A stretch of DNA of 64,000 nt from Nissolia schottii (Eukaryota; Streptophyta; Magnoliopsida; Fabales; Fabaceae). A model generated the notes under the pieces. The model was given only the letters and a program-made list of their open reading frames with translations, was not told the DNA's origin and did no database searches. The translations under genes were made by a program, and so were the position numbers. The stretch spans positions 340,313 to 404,312 of the forward strand of contig QANU01077392.1 of the NCBI GenBank assembly GCA_003254905.1, written 5' to 3'. Of the stretch, positions 51,815-64,000 are shown piece by piece (the first letter of the stretch is position 1; every line of letters starts with the position of its first letter).

Positions 51815-54800
51815 TTATATCTGAGGGACACTGGTGTCCACATCAGCAGATGCATCAGAATGCATCATGTTGAGGTCTTCAGCAATGACATTATGTGACA
51901 CTCCATCACTTGCTGTTGCTGCAAGAGTGACACCACCCACTGAAACCCCTCCATTTTTTGCTGGTTTCAGCGCGAGCGCTGATGGCGCCGGTGAAGTGAA
52001 GCTCTGTTCTCCTTCAGACAACTTTGGGATTTTGTGGCGGCCGCCTGCCGAATCCGGATTGTCAGGAGCATCGGAAGTTCCGGATGAGTACTTTGTCTGG
52101 ATTTCCTTGCTGATGTTCTGCTTGAAAGTGGCCATAACAAGCTGGATTTGGAAGAGAGACTCAGTTTGTGTTTGACAATTAATTACCCAAAGAATGCAAC
52201 ATATATAGTGATCAATAACAATAATGAATCAAAATGCAGTTTTACTTTAAACAAGTTGCAACTCTCCTGTCAACTGTAAATGCAAGGAATTAATTAATTA
52301 ATATGTTTTTGGGGCAACGCCAACTTGCTACAAATAGATATCTAGTACTAATCCTTTAACATAAATAAATTACTAGGTGTTAGGATACGACGGACATAAA
52401 TGTTTGCCTAATGTATGGGCATGTTTGATTTTCTCGTGAGCTCAACCAGAATCGATTTTGGCATAGGAAAGAAGTGAAGAATTCTCATTTCTACGGCCCT
52501 AAAATCAATTCTAACCCTTTGAAATAGATATCTAAACACACTTAATCAAAAAAGGCAGCCTAGTGTCTGGAGAGGACAGATGTAGACGATCTCACCTCAC
52601 GATCTCCATGTCACACAAGGTAGAACCAATCCCGAAATGCGATGCACACAAGTTCATCTAGCTTGGCTGGATTTCTTACCATCCAAACAACAAAGACATC
52701 TTTCCTTTCCTATTGCACTATGTGTGTGCCAATACAAATACAGTAAAAGCAATGTGATCATTAACAAATGTATAGTTTCACTTGAATCATGTTTCAAGTT
52801 TCTTTCAAAACCAGTCAGTGCTTCAAAGGTTCAATAGCTTATACCGTCATTGCTTCAGTGAAATGATCAAAGGATAAGTAAATCTATTCAAAAAACAAAA
52901 CACACATAAAACCAATTAAGACCATATTTCAGCTTTATATATATATATATATATGAATAAGTGGCTAAATTGTCTTACTTGAATAGGGCCAGCTGCAATC
53001 AATGAGCTCTCAATGCCGCCTCCGAAGACATTGCCATCAGGTTTAGACAGCGAAACACTCAACATGCCATCTTTGCGAAGTACACCGCCGGCGCCAAAAG
53101 AGTAGGTGCATGATCCAGATAAAGATATGATCTCAAAGCGGCCCTGTATGAAGCAGAACCAAATCAGAAGAGAAAAACTACAAAAGAAAATACAAAAAAA
53201 TGAAATAGTAACCAGCAGGGAACATCTACTGTTCAGGATCTACATCGCTAAGACCATGTTCCGGAGTTTTTTAGATAGTAGAAGGGAATTATTATGTCAT
53301 CCTGATCGATGTTTGGATGTTTTATAAGTTTAACGAGGAAAGGAAAAGGAAAAAAGAAAAAGTGTTTTGAATAAGGGCTGACTGAACTCAATATTCATAT
53401 CAGATATATAGTTTATTATACAGAGAAATAAATTAGATAAATACAGAAATTTTAGATTCACAAGGATTCACAAAAATATTATTATTTTTATTTGAGAAAA
53501 CACTAATATAATATCATTACATAAAAGATTGTTTTGTACCTCGTATCTCAGAGTACCACCGGATTGGCGAATGACAACACTTGAGACATCACCAGTAGCA
53601 GTGATAATGCAAACAGATCGAGGGCTTTTGCGAAAAAATGATATTATCCTGCTCACCACATCCTGGAAAAAATAATAATAACCAAAAGCTGAATTCATTC
53701 TCAGTTGATAGCAAACAAAATTAGAATGAAACTAAGACAAAATATGAAATATAAAGTGAAGAATCATTTTACAAAGTCTTTATATTAATTATTACCTCCC
53801 CAGGGTTCACAGTCACCACATAAGGGGTGAAGCCTCCCCCAGCTGCGTCTGCGACATCCCCTCCTGCAACAAATCAAGGTTTCAAACACAACTAAATAAG
53901 ATCAGAATTCATTTAATAATTTGACGTAGTAGTAAAGAATAAGGTCCTGATTTTTAAAAAGAAAAATGTTTTGTTTTCATTTTTCTGCTTTTATTATTAA
54001 TTATTAATATGTCATATTATTTTTAGTTTTTTTTGTCATATTTTTTTGTTTCTTTCATAAAATCCTGAAAACAAAAAATAAATAAAATGACATTTTTATA
54101 ATTAATTTTAAATAAAATTAAGAATATAAATCATTATGTGAAACAAAACAGACCCTAATATTTTAACAAAGACATAATTTAAAGGAAATTAAAGGTAAAT
54201 TTACAGCAAGTTGCATTGAATTCTAAATTATTTTCTTCTAAGCTCAAAGTTTAAACATGTGAATTGAACATAAAAAGGTACTAATTTATCAAACAAAATA
54301 TGTTACATGAATCTTCTTTAACTCCATTTTAATATTCTCTATGGTTTTCTTTAATAAAATGATACTCTTAAACTTATGAGAATAACAACAGAAAGAATCT
54401 ATATGTAGAAGAATGGTGGTCATTACATTTTTGTAAAGCAAGCTATATGGTAGAAAAGGTTTATGTGCTCACCTATCACAAAGTAATGTTGCAATAGATT
54501 AATAGTTATGCAACACCCAACAAATTTTTTTAAGAGTCTAACGATACAATCCACATGAACTATAGTTCAGTGGGATAATTTTTTTTTAAAATCATTATTG
54601 CTAATAGTTAAATTTTTCATATTTTATAAAAATCAGCCTACTAATTTTACTTTTATCTTCTAAAATCCAAAATCAACCCACAAGTAATTCCTATAAAAAC
54701 CAGCTCACTAACTTTGCGTAACAGAATTGTTCTGTAACGTTTTACTTCGTGTTTGGTAAGCAATACCTACAAGCATTTCCTAAAAGGAAGGAATGACTTC

Positions 54801-57800
54801 CTTTTGGTAGAGTTGCGTCGGAATGTGCGTGTTTCTAATGTAAACCAAACTCCAACCTAGTGTTAAGGCACTTGTTTTTTGGCCACTTAGTATTTCATAT
54901 TTTTATTTTTATATAATTCCTAATAATTATTACTAATAGCTAGTTTTTAATTTTTTTTTTATAAATCCACCCCACTAATTTTATTTTTTTATAAATTCCC
55001 CATTTGTAAAGTCATTGCTTTTATTAATAATTAGTTTTTAACTTTTTATGAAAACCGACCCACTAATTTTATTTTTATCTTATAAAATTTTAAACCATTC
55101 TCATATAAATCAGCCCACTATATTTTTTCTCTTCTAAAAGCTTAAATCAATCCACAAGTAATCCCTAAAAAATCCAACCCACTAACCTTCTGTAACAAAA
55201 TCATTTTAGAATGTTCGACTATGTGTTTGACAAAGAGGACCAATAAACATTTCATAAAATGAAGGACCCACTTTCTTTTGTTAGACTTGCATTAGAGCAT
55301 GTGTTTACGTTGCAAATCCAAACCAAAGTCCAACCTACCATTAATGTTTTCGGTTTTGACCACTTAATCTTTAAATTATTTTACTTTTAACTAATTGCTC
55401 TAAACAAATCCCCACATGAAAAATCATTTTTTTTATTAATAATTAGTTTAGAACGTTCGACTGTGTGTTTGATAAGGAGGAATAATAAGCGTTTCTTGAA
55501 ATGAAGGACCGACTTTCTTTTGTTAGACTTGCATTGGAACATGTGTTTGTATTTCAAATGCAAAAATGTTTTCGGTTTTGGCCACTTAATCTTTAAATTA
55601 TTTTACTTTTAACTAATTGCTCTACACAAATCCCTATATGAAAAATCATTTTCTTATTAATAATTAGTTTAGAACGTCCGAATGTGTGTTTAATAAGGAG
55701 GACCAATAAGTGTTTCCTGAAATGAAAGACCGACTTTCTTTTGTTAGACTTGCATTGGAACGTGTGGTTACGTTTCAAATGCAAACCAAAGTTCAACCTA
55801 CCATTAATCTTTTCGGTTTTGACCACATAATCTTTAAATTTCTTTACTTTTAACTAATTGATCTACACAAATCCCTATATGAAAAATCATTTTTTTACTA
55901 ATAATTAGTTTAGAATGTTCGACTGTGTGTTTGATAAGGAGGACCAATAAGTGTTTATTGAAATGAAGGACCGACTTTCTTTTGTTAGACTTGCATTGGA
56001 ACATGTGTTTGCGTTTCAAATGCAAACCAAAGTCCAACCTACCATTAACGTTTTCGATTTTGACCACTTAATCGTTAAATTTTTTTTACTTTTAACTAAC
56101 TGTTTTACACAAATCCCTATATGAAAAATAAATTTTTTATTGATAAATAGTTTAGAACTTTCAACTATGTGTTTGATAAGGAGGACCAATAAGCATTTCC
56201 TAAAATGAAGACCAACTTTCTTTTGTTAGACTTACATTAATTGAAACATATGTTTGCGTTTCAAATGCAAGCCAAAGTCTAACCTACCATTAACGTTTTC
56301 GATTTTGACCACTTAATCTTTAGATTTTTTTACTTTTAACTAATTGCTCTACACAAATCCCTACATGAAAAATCATTTTTTATTACTATTTAATTTAGAA
56401 TGTTCGACTATGTGTTTGATAAGGAGGAGCAACAAGCGTTTCCTAAAATGAAGGATCGAATTTCTTTTGCCAGACGTGCATTAGAACATGTGTTTTCGTT
56501 TCAAATGCAAACCAAAATCCAACCTACCATTAATGTTTTCGGTTTTGACCACATAATCTTTAATCTTTTTTTTTACTTTTAACTAATTGATCTACACAAA
56601 TCCCTGTACGAAAAATCATTTTCTTATTAATAATTAGTTTAGAACGTTCAAGTGTGTGTTTGATAAGAAGGACCAATAAGTGTTTCCTGAAATGAAGGAC
56701 CGACTTTCTTTTGTTATACTCGCATTGGAACGTGTGGTTGCGTTTCAAATGCAAACGAAAGTCCAACCTACCATTAATGTTTTCGGTTTTGACCACTTAA
56801 TCTTTAAATTATTTTACTTTTAACTAATTGATCTACACAAATACCTATATGAAAAATCATTTTTTGTTAATAATTAGTTTAGAACGTTCAACTGTGTGTT
56901 TGATAAGGAGGACCAATAAGTTTTTACTGAAATGAAGGACCGACTTTCTTTTGTTAGACTTGCATTAGAACATGTGTTTACGTTTCAAATGCAAACCAAA
57001 GTTCAACTTACCATTAATGTTTTCGGTTTTGACCACTTAATCTTTAATTTTTTTTTACTTTTAACTAATTGCTCTACACAAATCCCTATGTGAAAAATAA
57101 TCTTTTATTAATAATTAGTTTTGAAAATTCAACTGTGTGTTTTATAAAGAGGACTGATAAGCGTTTCTGAAATGAAAGACCAATTTTCTTTTGTTAGACT
57201 TGCATTAATTGGAACGTATGTTTGTGTTTCAAATGCAAACCAAAGTCTAACCTACCATTAACGTTTTCGATTTTGAACACTTAATCTTTAGATTTTTTTA
57301 CTTTTAACTAATTGCTCTACACAAATCCCTATATGAAAAATCATTTTTTTATTAATAATTAGTTTAGAATGTTCGAGTGTGTGTTTGATAAGGAGGACCA
57401 ATAAGTGTTTCTTAAAATGAATGATCGACTTTCTTTTGTTAGACTTGCATTGGAACGTGTGTTTGCGTTTCAAATGCAAACTAAAGTCCAACCAACCATT
57501 AACGTTTTCAGTTTTGACCACTTAATCTTTAAATTATTTTACTTTTAATTAATTTCTCTACACAAGTCCCTATAATCATTTTTTATTAATTTTTAACTTT
57601 TTATCAACCGATCCACTAATTTTATTTTTATCTTATAAAATTTTAGACCGTTCTCATGTAACCGTATAATCAATGATCATTCATGGAGCAAGTGCAAAGA
57701 TTCAACAATCACATACACCTCTCAAATCAATCTTTCATTTCCAAACAAAAATAAATCGAAACTAGAGACAACATTCTTTAAAAAAAACCAAATTTACAAA

Positions 57801-58724
57801 CGATTAGTTAAGAAAAAATAACCAACTTTCACCAAATGCCCAAGATTAAAAAGCCTATCAATTCATAAGCCAAGGAACCAAAATCAATCAGTGAAAAAGA
57901 TAAAAATAAATAAAAAATTACAGGTGGATTTAGATTATTCCGGTCACCAATTGATCGATCTGCAATGGATCAAAAATTTCACACAAAATCCCAAAATTCC
58001 GATCCCTCAATGGGATTGGCTCATGAAACCAAACAAAAACCATTTTCACATGCGCCGTCAAAAAATAAAATCAACAAAAGGGTCCAACTTGACCCAAAGA
58101 AACAACAACAGAAAAAGCTGAACGCAATCATTTCAACACAACAACAGCAACAAAATTTGCACCTTTTCCACTACAGTTCCTCAATCAAAGTCAAAAACCA
58201 TTAAGCAAAAGACCAAAAATCATGCAAAAATAAAATTAAAACAATCATAAATAAATAAATATAATAAAATAAAGCAGGCAGTGAAACAGTAATAAAAACA
58301 GCAATTGGAAACTCTCACCCATGGAAGCCAGAATCTGAAGCTTGCCTGAACCACGAGGCCTTCCTCTGCCCCTCTTCACCACCGTGGTCGCCGCCGCGCT
58401 CCCGACAGGGCTCGCCATGAATCCCGGCGGTGGCGGTGGCGGTGGCGGTGGCGCCGACGCCGGAGCCGGAGACAGAAGTCCTCCGCAGCTGGAGTCATAC
58501 TTCCTAGGCCTCCCCCTTCCCCTCTTCACCGGCAACTGCTGAGGCTGAGGCTGCTCCTCCGAACCTCCAGGTTCGGATTTCGCCACGGAGAGCGAACCAC
58601 CAGAGTCGGGTCCCACCGCAGGCACAACCTTCGTTCCGTCCGGTCCGATGATGTTGGGAACAGGGTCGTTGGCGGGTTGGTGCGGGTTGGGAGTGTGAGT
58701 GACAGTGCGGTTCCGTTGGTCCAT
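51815..58724 (-). CDS. AHL: AT-hook motif nuclear-localized protein (AHL), two AT-hooks plus PPC domain
   Basis: Nuclear DNA-binding regulator that binds AT-rich DNA and assembles through its PPC domain. Five exons: 58319-58724, 53796-53863, 53540-53662, 52979-53143 and 51815-52141, all GT/AG and in phase, giving 362 residues. AT-hook 1 is KRGRGRPRKYD (68-77) and AT-hook 2 is KRGRGRPRGSGK (117-128). Between them are a Pro run (92-100) and a Gly/Ala linker. The PPC/DUF296 domain spans about 140-280 (FTPYVVTVNPGEDV, RSVCIITATGDVSSV, GRFEIISLSGS, GGGIESSLIAAGPIQ). The tail is Ser/Gly-rich. Two AT-hooks make it a type II AHL. Intron 1 is 4.46 kb and contains a satellite-like array. The member cannot be named from sequence alone. 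Confidence 0.95.
54735..54975. repeat. Divergent outlying unit of the AHL-intron array
   Basis: Shares with the array the order: GTTCTGTAACG, GTGTTTGGTAAG, GCATTTCCTAAAA, GACTTCCTTTTG-TAG, AAACCAAACTCCAACCTA, GGCCACTTA. It is much more diverged than the ten main units and separated from them by about 240 bp. Confidence 0.65.
55025..57665. repeat. Direct-repeat flanks of the intronic array
   Basis: Segments at about 55029-55100 and about 57592-57660 share TAACTTTTTAT, then CCACTAATTTTATTTTTATC and TTATAAAATTTTA-ACC-TTCTCAT. They lie on either side of the ten-unit array in the same orientation. Confidence 0.7.
55200..57590. repeat. Tandem array of ten ~242-bp units in AHL intron 1
   Basis: The anchor GTGTTTGAT (or close variant) recurs at 55223, 55465, 55686, 55927, 56169, 56412, 56656, 56896, 57137 and 57381, with spacings of 221-244 bp. 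Each unit contains ACTTTCTTTTGTTAGACTTG, TTTCAAATGCAAACCAAAGT, CTACCATTAA and ACTTTTAACTAATTG. Units 3-6 pair with units 7-10 at a constant offset of 968-970 bp. One strand stays open over about 77 codons per unit, but this is a by-product of the repetition. Confidence 0.95.
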
Positions 58725-58962
58725 TGAATGACAGAGACACCCTTTGAGACTGATGTTATAACTCTAACAAAGGTGTCAACTTTCTCCGTGCAGAGAGTGT
58801 TTTTTCTTTTTTCTTAAAAAAGAGTTTTTTTTAGCAGAGAAAACAGAAAAAAATTGAGAGAAAAAGAATAAAACTGTTATTTGCTCTCAATCTCCCACAA
58901 TGTAAGAAAAATTCATGGATGGGGAAAATAATATAACTCTTCATAGGTGAAGGCTATCTATT

Positions 58963-58970
58963 TATTTATA
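58963..58970 (-). promoter_or_regulatory. Candidate TATA box of AHL
   Basis: TATAAATA on the minus strand about 240 bp upstream of the AHL ATG. It is followed downstream by a CT-rich leader. Confidence 0.45.
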
Positions 58971-59534
58971 ATTAAATAGGGGATTAATTACTTTTTTATT
59001 GGTAGTTAATGGGGGGGGTAATTGGTCATTGGACTAGAGTAAAGTTATTAATCATATTTAATTATAAGTATGATTTTTTTTAGTAATATTAGAACATTCT
59101 AACTATTTAGTCTAATTATTTTTCTAATTAACAATCTCATGAAAACTATTGGCAATTAGAAGGGGGTGAAAAGGTATTGTCAAATGTTATTCATAAAAAT
59201 TATTAGAACGATAATTAGGTTGGATAGGTAAAAAAATGTTAGCATTTCTCTTTTTTATTATTATAAAAGGTAAATAATTTTTTTTACATATAAAATCTAC
59301 ATATTTGTAATGTCAGAGTAATATATGATTGAATAATCCTGTAAAAAAATTATATTAGCAATGTATCAAAGTTAAATTTATATTGAAAATTATAGAATCT
59401 TGTCCAAATTTAATTATAAAATTATATGGTCAATTTTAATTTATTTAGTGATTATTTTATTAAAAAATTGCCAAATTTTTAATTATTAATTTGTATGCGC
59501 TACCAATTTTTTTTAAAAATCATACGGTCATTAT

Positions 59535-59833
59535 GGGTCTGCTTGGGTACACAAGTTAGAAGGAGTTTATCATAAAAGAAACTTATAAATAATAACTTAT
59601 GAATAACTTATTTTATATATAAAAACATAATAAAATAAATTTTTATTTTAAGTATTTTGAAAAATATTTTTTGAGAAGTTAGATATTTCAACTTATCAAA
59701 AAAATATTAAAATTGACTTTTTAAGAAAAAAATGCGTTGTATAACCAATAGGTCAAAAATTTTAAAAAGATAAAAATGTTTGACTTTTGAAAAGTTTAAA
59801 AAAATTTAAAAGTTGTATTATTCAAACGAACCC
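59535..59833. mobile_element. MITE-like element with GGGTCTG / GGGTTCG ends
   Basis: The left end GGGTCTGCTTGGGTACACAA and the right end, read inverted, GGGTTCGTTTGAATAATACA are imperfect inverted repeats around an AT-rich 300-bp core. It resembles Tourist-type plant MITEs; target duplication not clear. Confidence 0.55.
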
Positions 59834-59844
59834 TGAAAATATTT

Positions 59845-62540
59845 AGTGACTTTTAAGGGAATGGTGGTGGGTAAATATTTTTACCAAGAGTAGAGCTTTA
59901 TAACCCGGAAATATTTTCAAGAAATTGAAACGAATGCCCTGACAATCCCACGTGTTAATAGTTAACGAGGAGAGAGAAGAAAAATGTTAACCTAAAAAAA
60001 TGCAGTGAAAATCAAAATAAATGTAACTATTAGTGTCATGCGTCATTTTATTAAATTACTTTTGAGCTATCAAACATTTTGATTTTACTAATGTAACCAT
60101 ACATAATATTATATTAATGACCTTTTAGAGAATGGTTGTGGTCAAATATTTTTACTAAGAGTAGTGCTTTATAACTCGAAAATATTTTCTTGAAATTGAA
60201 ACGAATTACTTAACAACCACGCGTGTTAATAGTTAATGAGGAGAGAGAAGAAAAATGTTACCTAGAAAAATGCAGTAAAAATCAAAATAAACGCAATTAT
60301 TAGTATCATGCACCATTTCATTGAATTGCTTTTGAGCTATCAAACATTTTGATTTTACTGGCGTAACCCTACATAATTCTTATTTAATGACCTTTTAGGG
60401 AATGACAGTGGTCAAATATTTTTACTAAGAGCAGCACTTTATAACCCAAAAATAGTTTCTTGAAATTGAAACGAATGCCTTGACAACCACGTGTGTTAAT
60501 AGTTAATGAGGAGAGAAGAAAAATGTTAACCTAGAAAAATGCAATAAAAATCAAAATAAATGCAACTATTAGTATCATGTGTCATCTCATTGAATTGCTC
60601 TTGAGCTATCAAACATTTTGATTTTACTAGCGTAACCCTACATAATTTTTATTTAATGACCTTTTAGGGAATGGCGGTGCTCAAATATTTTTACTAAGAG
60701 TAGCACTTTATTACACGAAAATATTTTCTTAAAATTGAAACGAATGCCTTGACAACAACGCATGTTAATAGTTAATGAGGAGAGAGAAGAAAAATGTTAA
60801 CCTAAAAAAATGCAGTAGAAATCAAAATAAATGCAACAATTAGTGTCATGCGTCATTTCATTGAATTGCTTTCGAGCTATCAAACATTTTGATTTTACTA
60901 ATGTAACCCTACATAATTTTTATTTAATGACTTTTTAGGGAATGGCGGTGGTCAAATATTTTTACTAAGAGTAGCACTTTATAACCCAAAAATATTTTCT
61001 TGAAATTGAAACGAATGCCTTGACAACCACGCGATTTAATAGTTAATGAGGAGTGAGAAGAAAAATGTTAACCTAGAAAATGCAATAAAAGTCAAAATAA
61101 ATGCAACAATTAGTATCATGCGTTATTTCATTAAATTGCTTTTGAGCTATCAAACATTTTGATTTTACTAATGTAACCCTAAATAATTTTTATTTAATTA
61201 CTTTTAAGGGAATGGCAGTGGTCAAATATTTTTACTAAGAGTGGTGCTTTATAACCTGAAAATATTTTGCATGAAATTGAAACGAATGCCTAGACAACCC
61301 CACGTGTTAATAGTTAATAAGGAGAGAGAAGAAAAATGTTAACCCTAAAAATGCAGTGAAAATCAAAATAAATGTAACTATTAGTGTCATGCATCATTTT
61401 ATTAAATTGCTTTTGAGCTATCAAACATTTTGATTTTACTAATTTATACATACACAATTTTTATTTAATGACCTTTTAGAGAATGGCAGTGGTCAAATAT
61501 TTTTACTAAGAGTAGTGCTTTATAACTCGAAAATATTTTCTTGAAATTGAAACGAATGCCTTGACAACCACGTGTGTTAATAGTAAATGAGGAGAGAGAA
61601 GAAAAGTGTTAACCTAGAAAAATGCAGTAAAAATCAAAATAAATTCAACTATTAGTATCATGCGTCATTTCATTGAATTGTTTTTGAGCTATCAAACATT
61701 TTGATTTTACTAGCATAACCCTACATAATTTTATTTAATGACCTTTTAGGGAATGACGGTGGTCAAATATTTTTACTAAGAGTAGCACATTATAACCCGA
61801 AAATATTTTCTTGAAATTGAAATGAATTCCTTGACAACCACGCATGTTAATAGTTAATGAGGAGATAGAGGAAAAATGTTAACCTAGAAACATGTAGTAA
61901 AAATCAAAATAAATGCAACTATTAGTATTATTCGTCATTTCATTGAATTGCTTTTGAGCTATCAAACATTTTGATTTTACTAGTGTAACCCTACATAATT
62001 TTTATTTAATGACCTTCTAGGGAATGGCGGTGCTCAAATATTTTTACTAAGAGTACCACTTTATTACCCGAAAATATTTTCTTGAAATTGAAACGAATGC
62101 CTTGACAACCACGTGTGTTAATAGTTAATGAGGAGAAAAGAAAAATGTTAACCTAGAAAAATGCAGTAAAAATCAAAATAAATGCAACTATTAGTGTCAT
62201 GCGTCATTTCATTGAATTGCTTTTGAGCTATCAAACATTTTGATTTTACTAATGTAACCCTACATAATTTTTATTTAATGACTTTTTAGGGAATGACAGT
62301 GGTCAAATATTTTTACTAAGAGTAGCACTTTATAAACCAAAAATATTTTCTTGAAATTGAAACGAATGCCTTGACAACCACGCGTGTTAATAGTTAATAA
62401 GGAGAGAGAAGAAAAATGTTAACCTAGAAAAATGCAGTAAAAATCAAAATAAATGCAATTGTTAGTGTCATGCGTCATTTTATAGAATTGCTTTTGAGCT
62501 ATCAAGCATTTCGATTTTCCTAATTTAGTCCTACATAATT
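59845..62540. repeat. Tandem array of ten ~270-bp units upstream of AHL
   Basis: The anchor GGAATGGCGGTGGTCAAATA (with variants) recurs at 59860, 60131, 60401, 60670, 60941, 61211, 61482, 61752, 62023 and 62292, with spacing of 269-271 bp throughout. Each unit holds TTGAAATTGAAACGAATGCC, GTTAATAGTTAATGAGGAGA, GAAAAATGTTAACCTAGAAA and GAGCTATCAAACATTTTGAT. Units 1-5 pair with units 6-10 at 1351-1353 bp. No coding capacity. Confidence 0.96.
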
Positions 62541-64000
62541 TTATTGTGTAAAAATTAAGTTTAATTATTATGCGTTATCACACTATCGTTCATCTAAAAT
62601 ATTTCACATATATAGCTTTTAAAATAGTAGGTGTGAGAGTCAAATAAGGTGTCGTGACAACATATAATTTTGTGTAAAAATTTATATTGTTAGTACATAC
62701 AAAATTAAACTAAACATAACTTTTATTATCATTAAAATTAAATTATTTTTTTTATCGGTATAAAATTATTCTTGTTTGTTTGTATGCCAGGAATACCCTA
62801 AACAACTTTGAAATTTGAAGGTAAAAAAGGACAGGATAAAATTATTACTAATATATTCGTTTGGTGGTGTACTTTTTGTGGCGTATCTGATTTCTTATTA
62901 ATTATTATTATTCAGAGAAAATAATATGCATCTTGAGAGAAGGAATCTTGTGAATTATGAAAATTATTAAATATATTGGATTTTATGTATTGGCAATTAA
63001 AATTTTAATTGATGCGATTAAAAAAATTAATGTTTTATAATATTTTAGCAGATTTTTCCCAAATATTATTTGACCACGTAAATATGGATTAGTTTTTAAT
63101 TGGTACTAATATTTGTATATTAGGAAAAAAATTCGCCTTGGCTATATTCATCAATCAATATATATAGCAAAAATATATTAAAATCTTAACAGGATAAAGT
63201 TCAAGGGGTGTGTATGTTAGATGCCACCACGTAAAGCGTATTTTTACCAACAAAAGAATGTTTCGTCAACACATTTTCTTTGCTCTTTTTTTTTCTTCTG
63301 GGTATACAGTTTCTTTTGTAAAAAAACATATAATTTGGGATTTTATTTTAATTGTGAAAATCATTTAATTCTATTTTTGAGAAAAAAATTCAATGTATTA
63401 AATAGCATTGTGTAAAAAAAAGAAAGCAACTTAAATTGCGAAACAGCTTAGCTTGAACTCCTGATTTTCAAAAAATGCATTTGAATAATATATTTAAAGT
63501 GAAGAATCCTATTTAAAAAAAATAAAAATTGAAAGTGAAATAATTTCCCACATTGGAGCCTGAATCAGAAAATGTTACGGACTGCAATGTTGCAAATGGC
63601 AAGGGCCAATGAGCCAATATCATATTATTACTTAGTAAATATATAAGATCCGCCAAATACAAATAGTAAATACATAGCAAAAAAAAGTTTAATTAATATT
63701 CATTTTTAAATCAATGATATTTGCTATATTAAAAAGGTAGTCTATTTATCATTTTTATATTTGAAAATAGATGGCAAAATATTTTACAAAATCCAACAAG
63801 TTATTGTATATAACTATAACGGAGATTATGATAAAAAAACAATTAATTTATTTTCAAATAATTAAAAGTATTAATTTATTGTGATGTACATTTAATACGT
63901 AATTTTATTTCTAAAAATTCAGCCATTTAAGTTTGTAACACGTTTTTCTATTTTTTTTTTAATATATAAACGTTCATTTTTCTATTATGTTTGCTAATCA
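62541..64000. other. AT-rich DNA to window end, no gene seen
   Basis: No supported coding region, RNA gene or repeat structure. Confidence 0.6.

Noticed and set aside
55593..57521. Repeated ~77-codon minus-strand frames (MVKTEN-type)
   Set aside because: They recur once per tandem unit in an intron, are broken in some units and have no recognisable domain.
58342..58740. Gly-rich and other frames overlapping AHL exon 1
   Set aside because: Shadows of the Pro/Ala/AT-hook coding exon on the minus strand.

Overview
This is plant nuclear DNA. It is AT-rich, with GT-AG spliced genes, long introns, MITEs, LTR fragments and microsatellites. The proteins (HD2 histone deacetylase, U2AF35, CSLA mannan synthase, GABA-transporter-like permease, AT-hook/PPC protein) are eudicot-like. 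A legume such as soybean is my guess, but the window alone does not prove the species. No bacterial-type operon, CRISPR array or phage is present, and 667 bases are an assembly gap.

Layout. 1-1657 (+): 3' part of an HD2-type histone deacetylase gene. 1658-6790: AT-rich intergenic DNA with a GC-richer block at 5276-6175. 7902-9645 (-): U2AF35, the small subunit of the U2 snRNP auxiliary factor, with a decayed tRNA-Leu(UAA)-like gene just upstream on the opposite strand. 13112-20506 (-): a nine-exon CSLA glucomannan synthase; its sixth intron carries a 907-bp hAT-like element that has captured part of a tonoplast sugar-transporter gene. 20510-38590: a gene-free, repeat-rich stretch with a second element of that family, two Stowaway-like MITEs, a probable solo LTR nested in a hAT-like MITE, a small copia-like solo LTR and degenerate SINE-like sequence. 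38590-39076 (+): a broken fragment of an armadillo-repeat U-box gene. 41623-42289: gap. 44279-44422: a tRNA-derived SINE with a perfect 17-bp target duplication. 46066-50629 (+): a seven-exon AAAP permease resembling GABA transporter 1. 51815-58724 (-): a five-exon AHL gene. 59535-62540: a MITE and a second tandem array. The rest to 64000 holds nothing I recognise.

The genes are independent single-copy plant genes with no shared pathway: chromatin (HD2, AHL), splicing (U2AF35), wall polysaccharide (CSLA) and amino-acid/GABA transport. The most striking structures are non-genic. One is the gene-capturing hAT-like element inside the CSLA intron. The others are two unrelated tandem arrays around AHL: ten units of about 242 bp in its first intron, and ten units of about 270 bp upstream. 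Each array shows a multi-unit block duplication (4 units, about 969 bp; 5 units, about 1351 bp). All protein calls rest on my own translation of inferred exons and family recognition; no database search was run.
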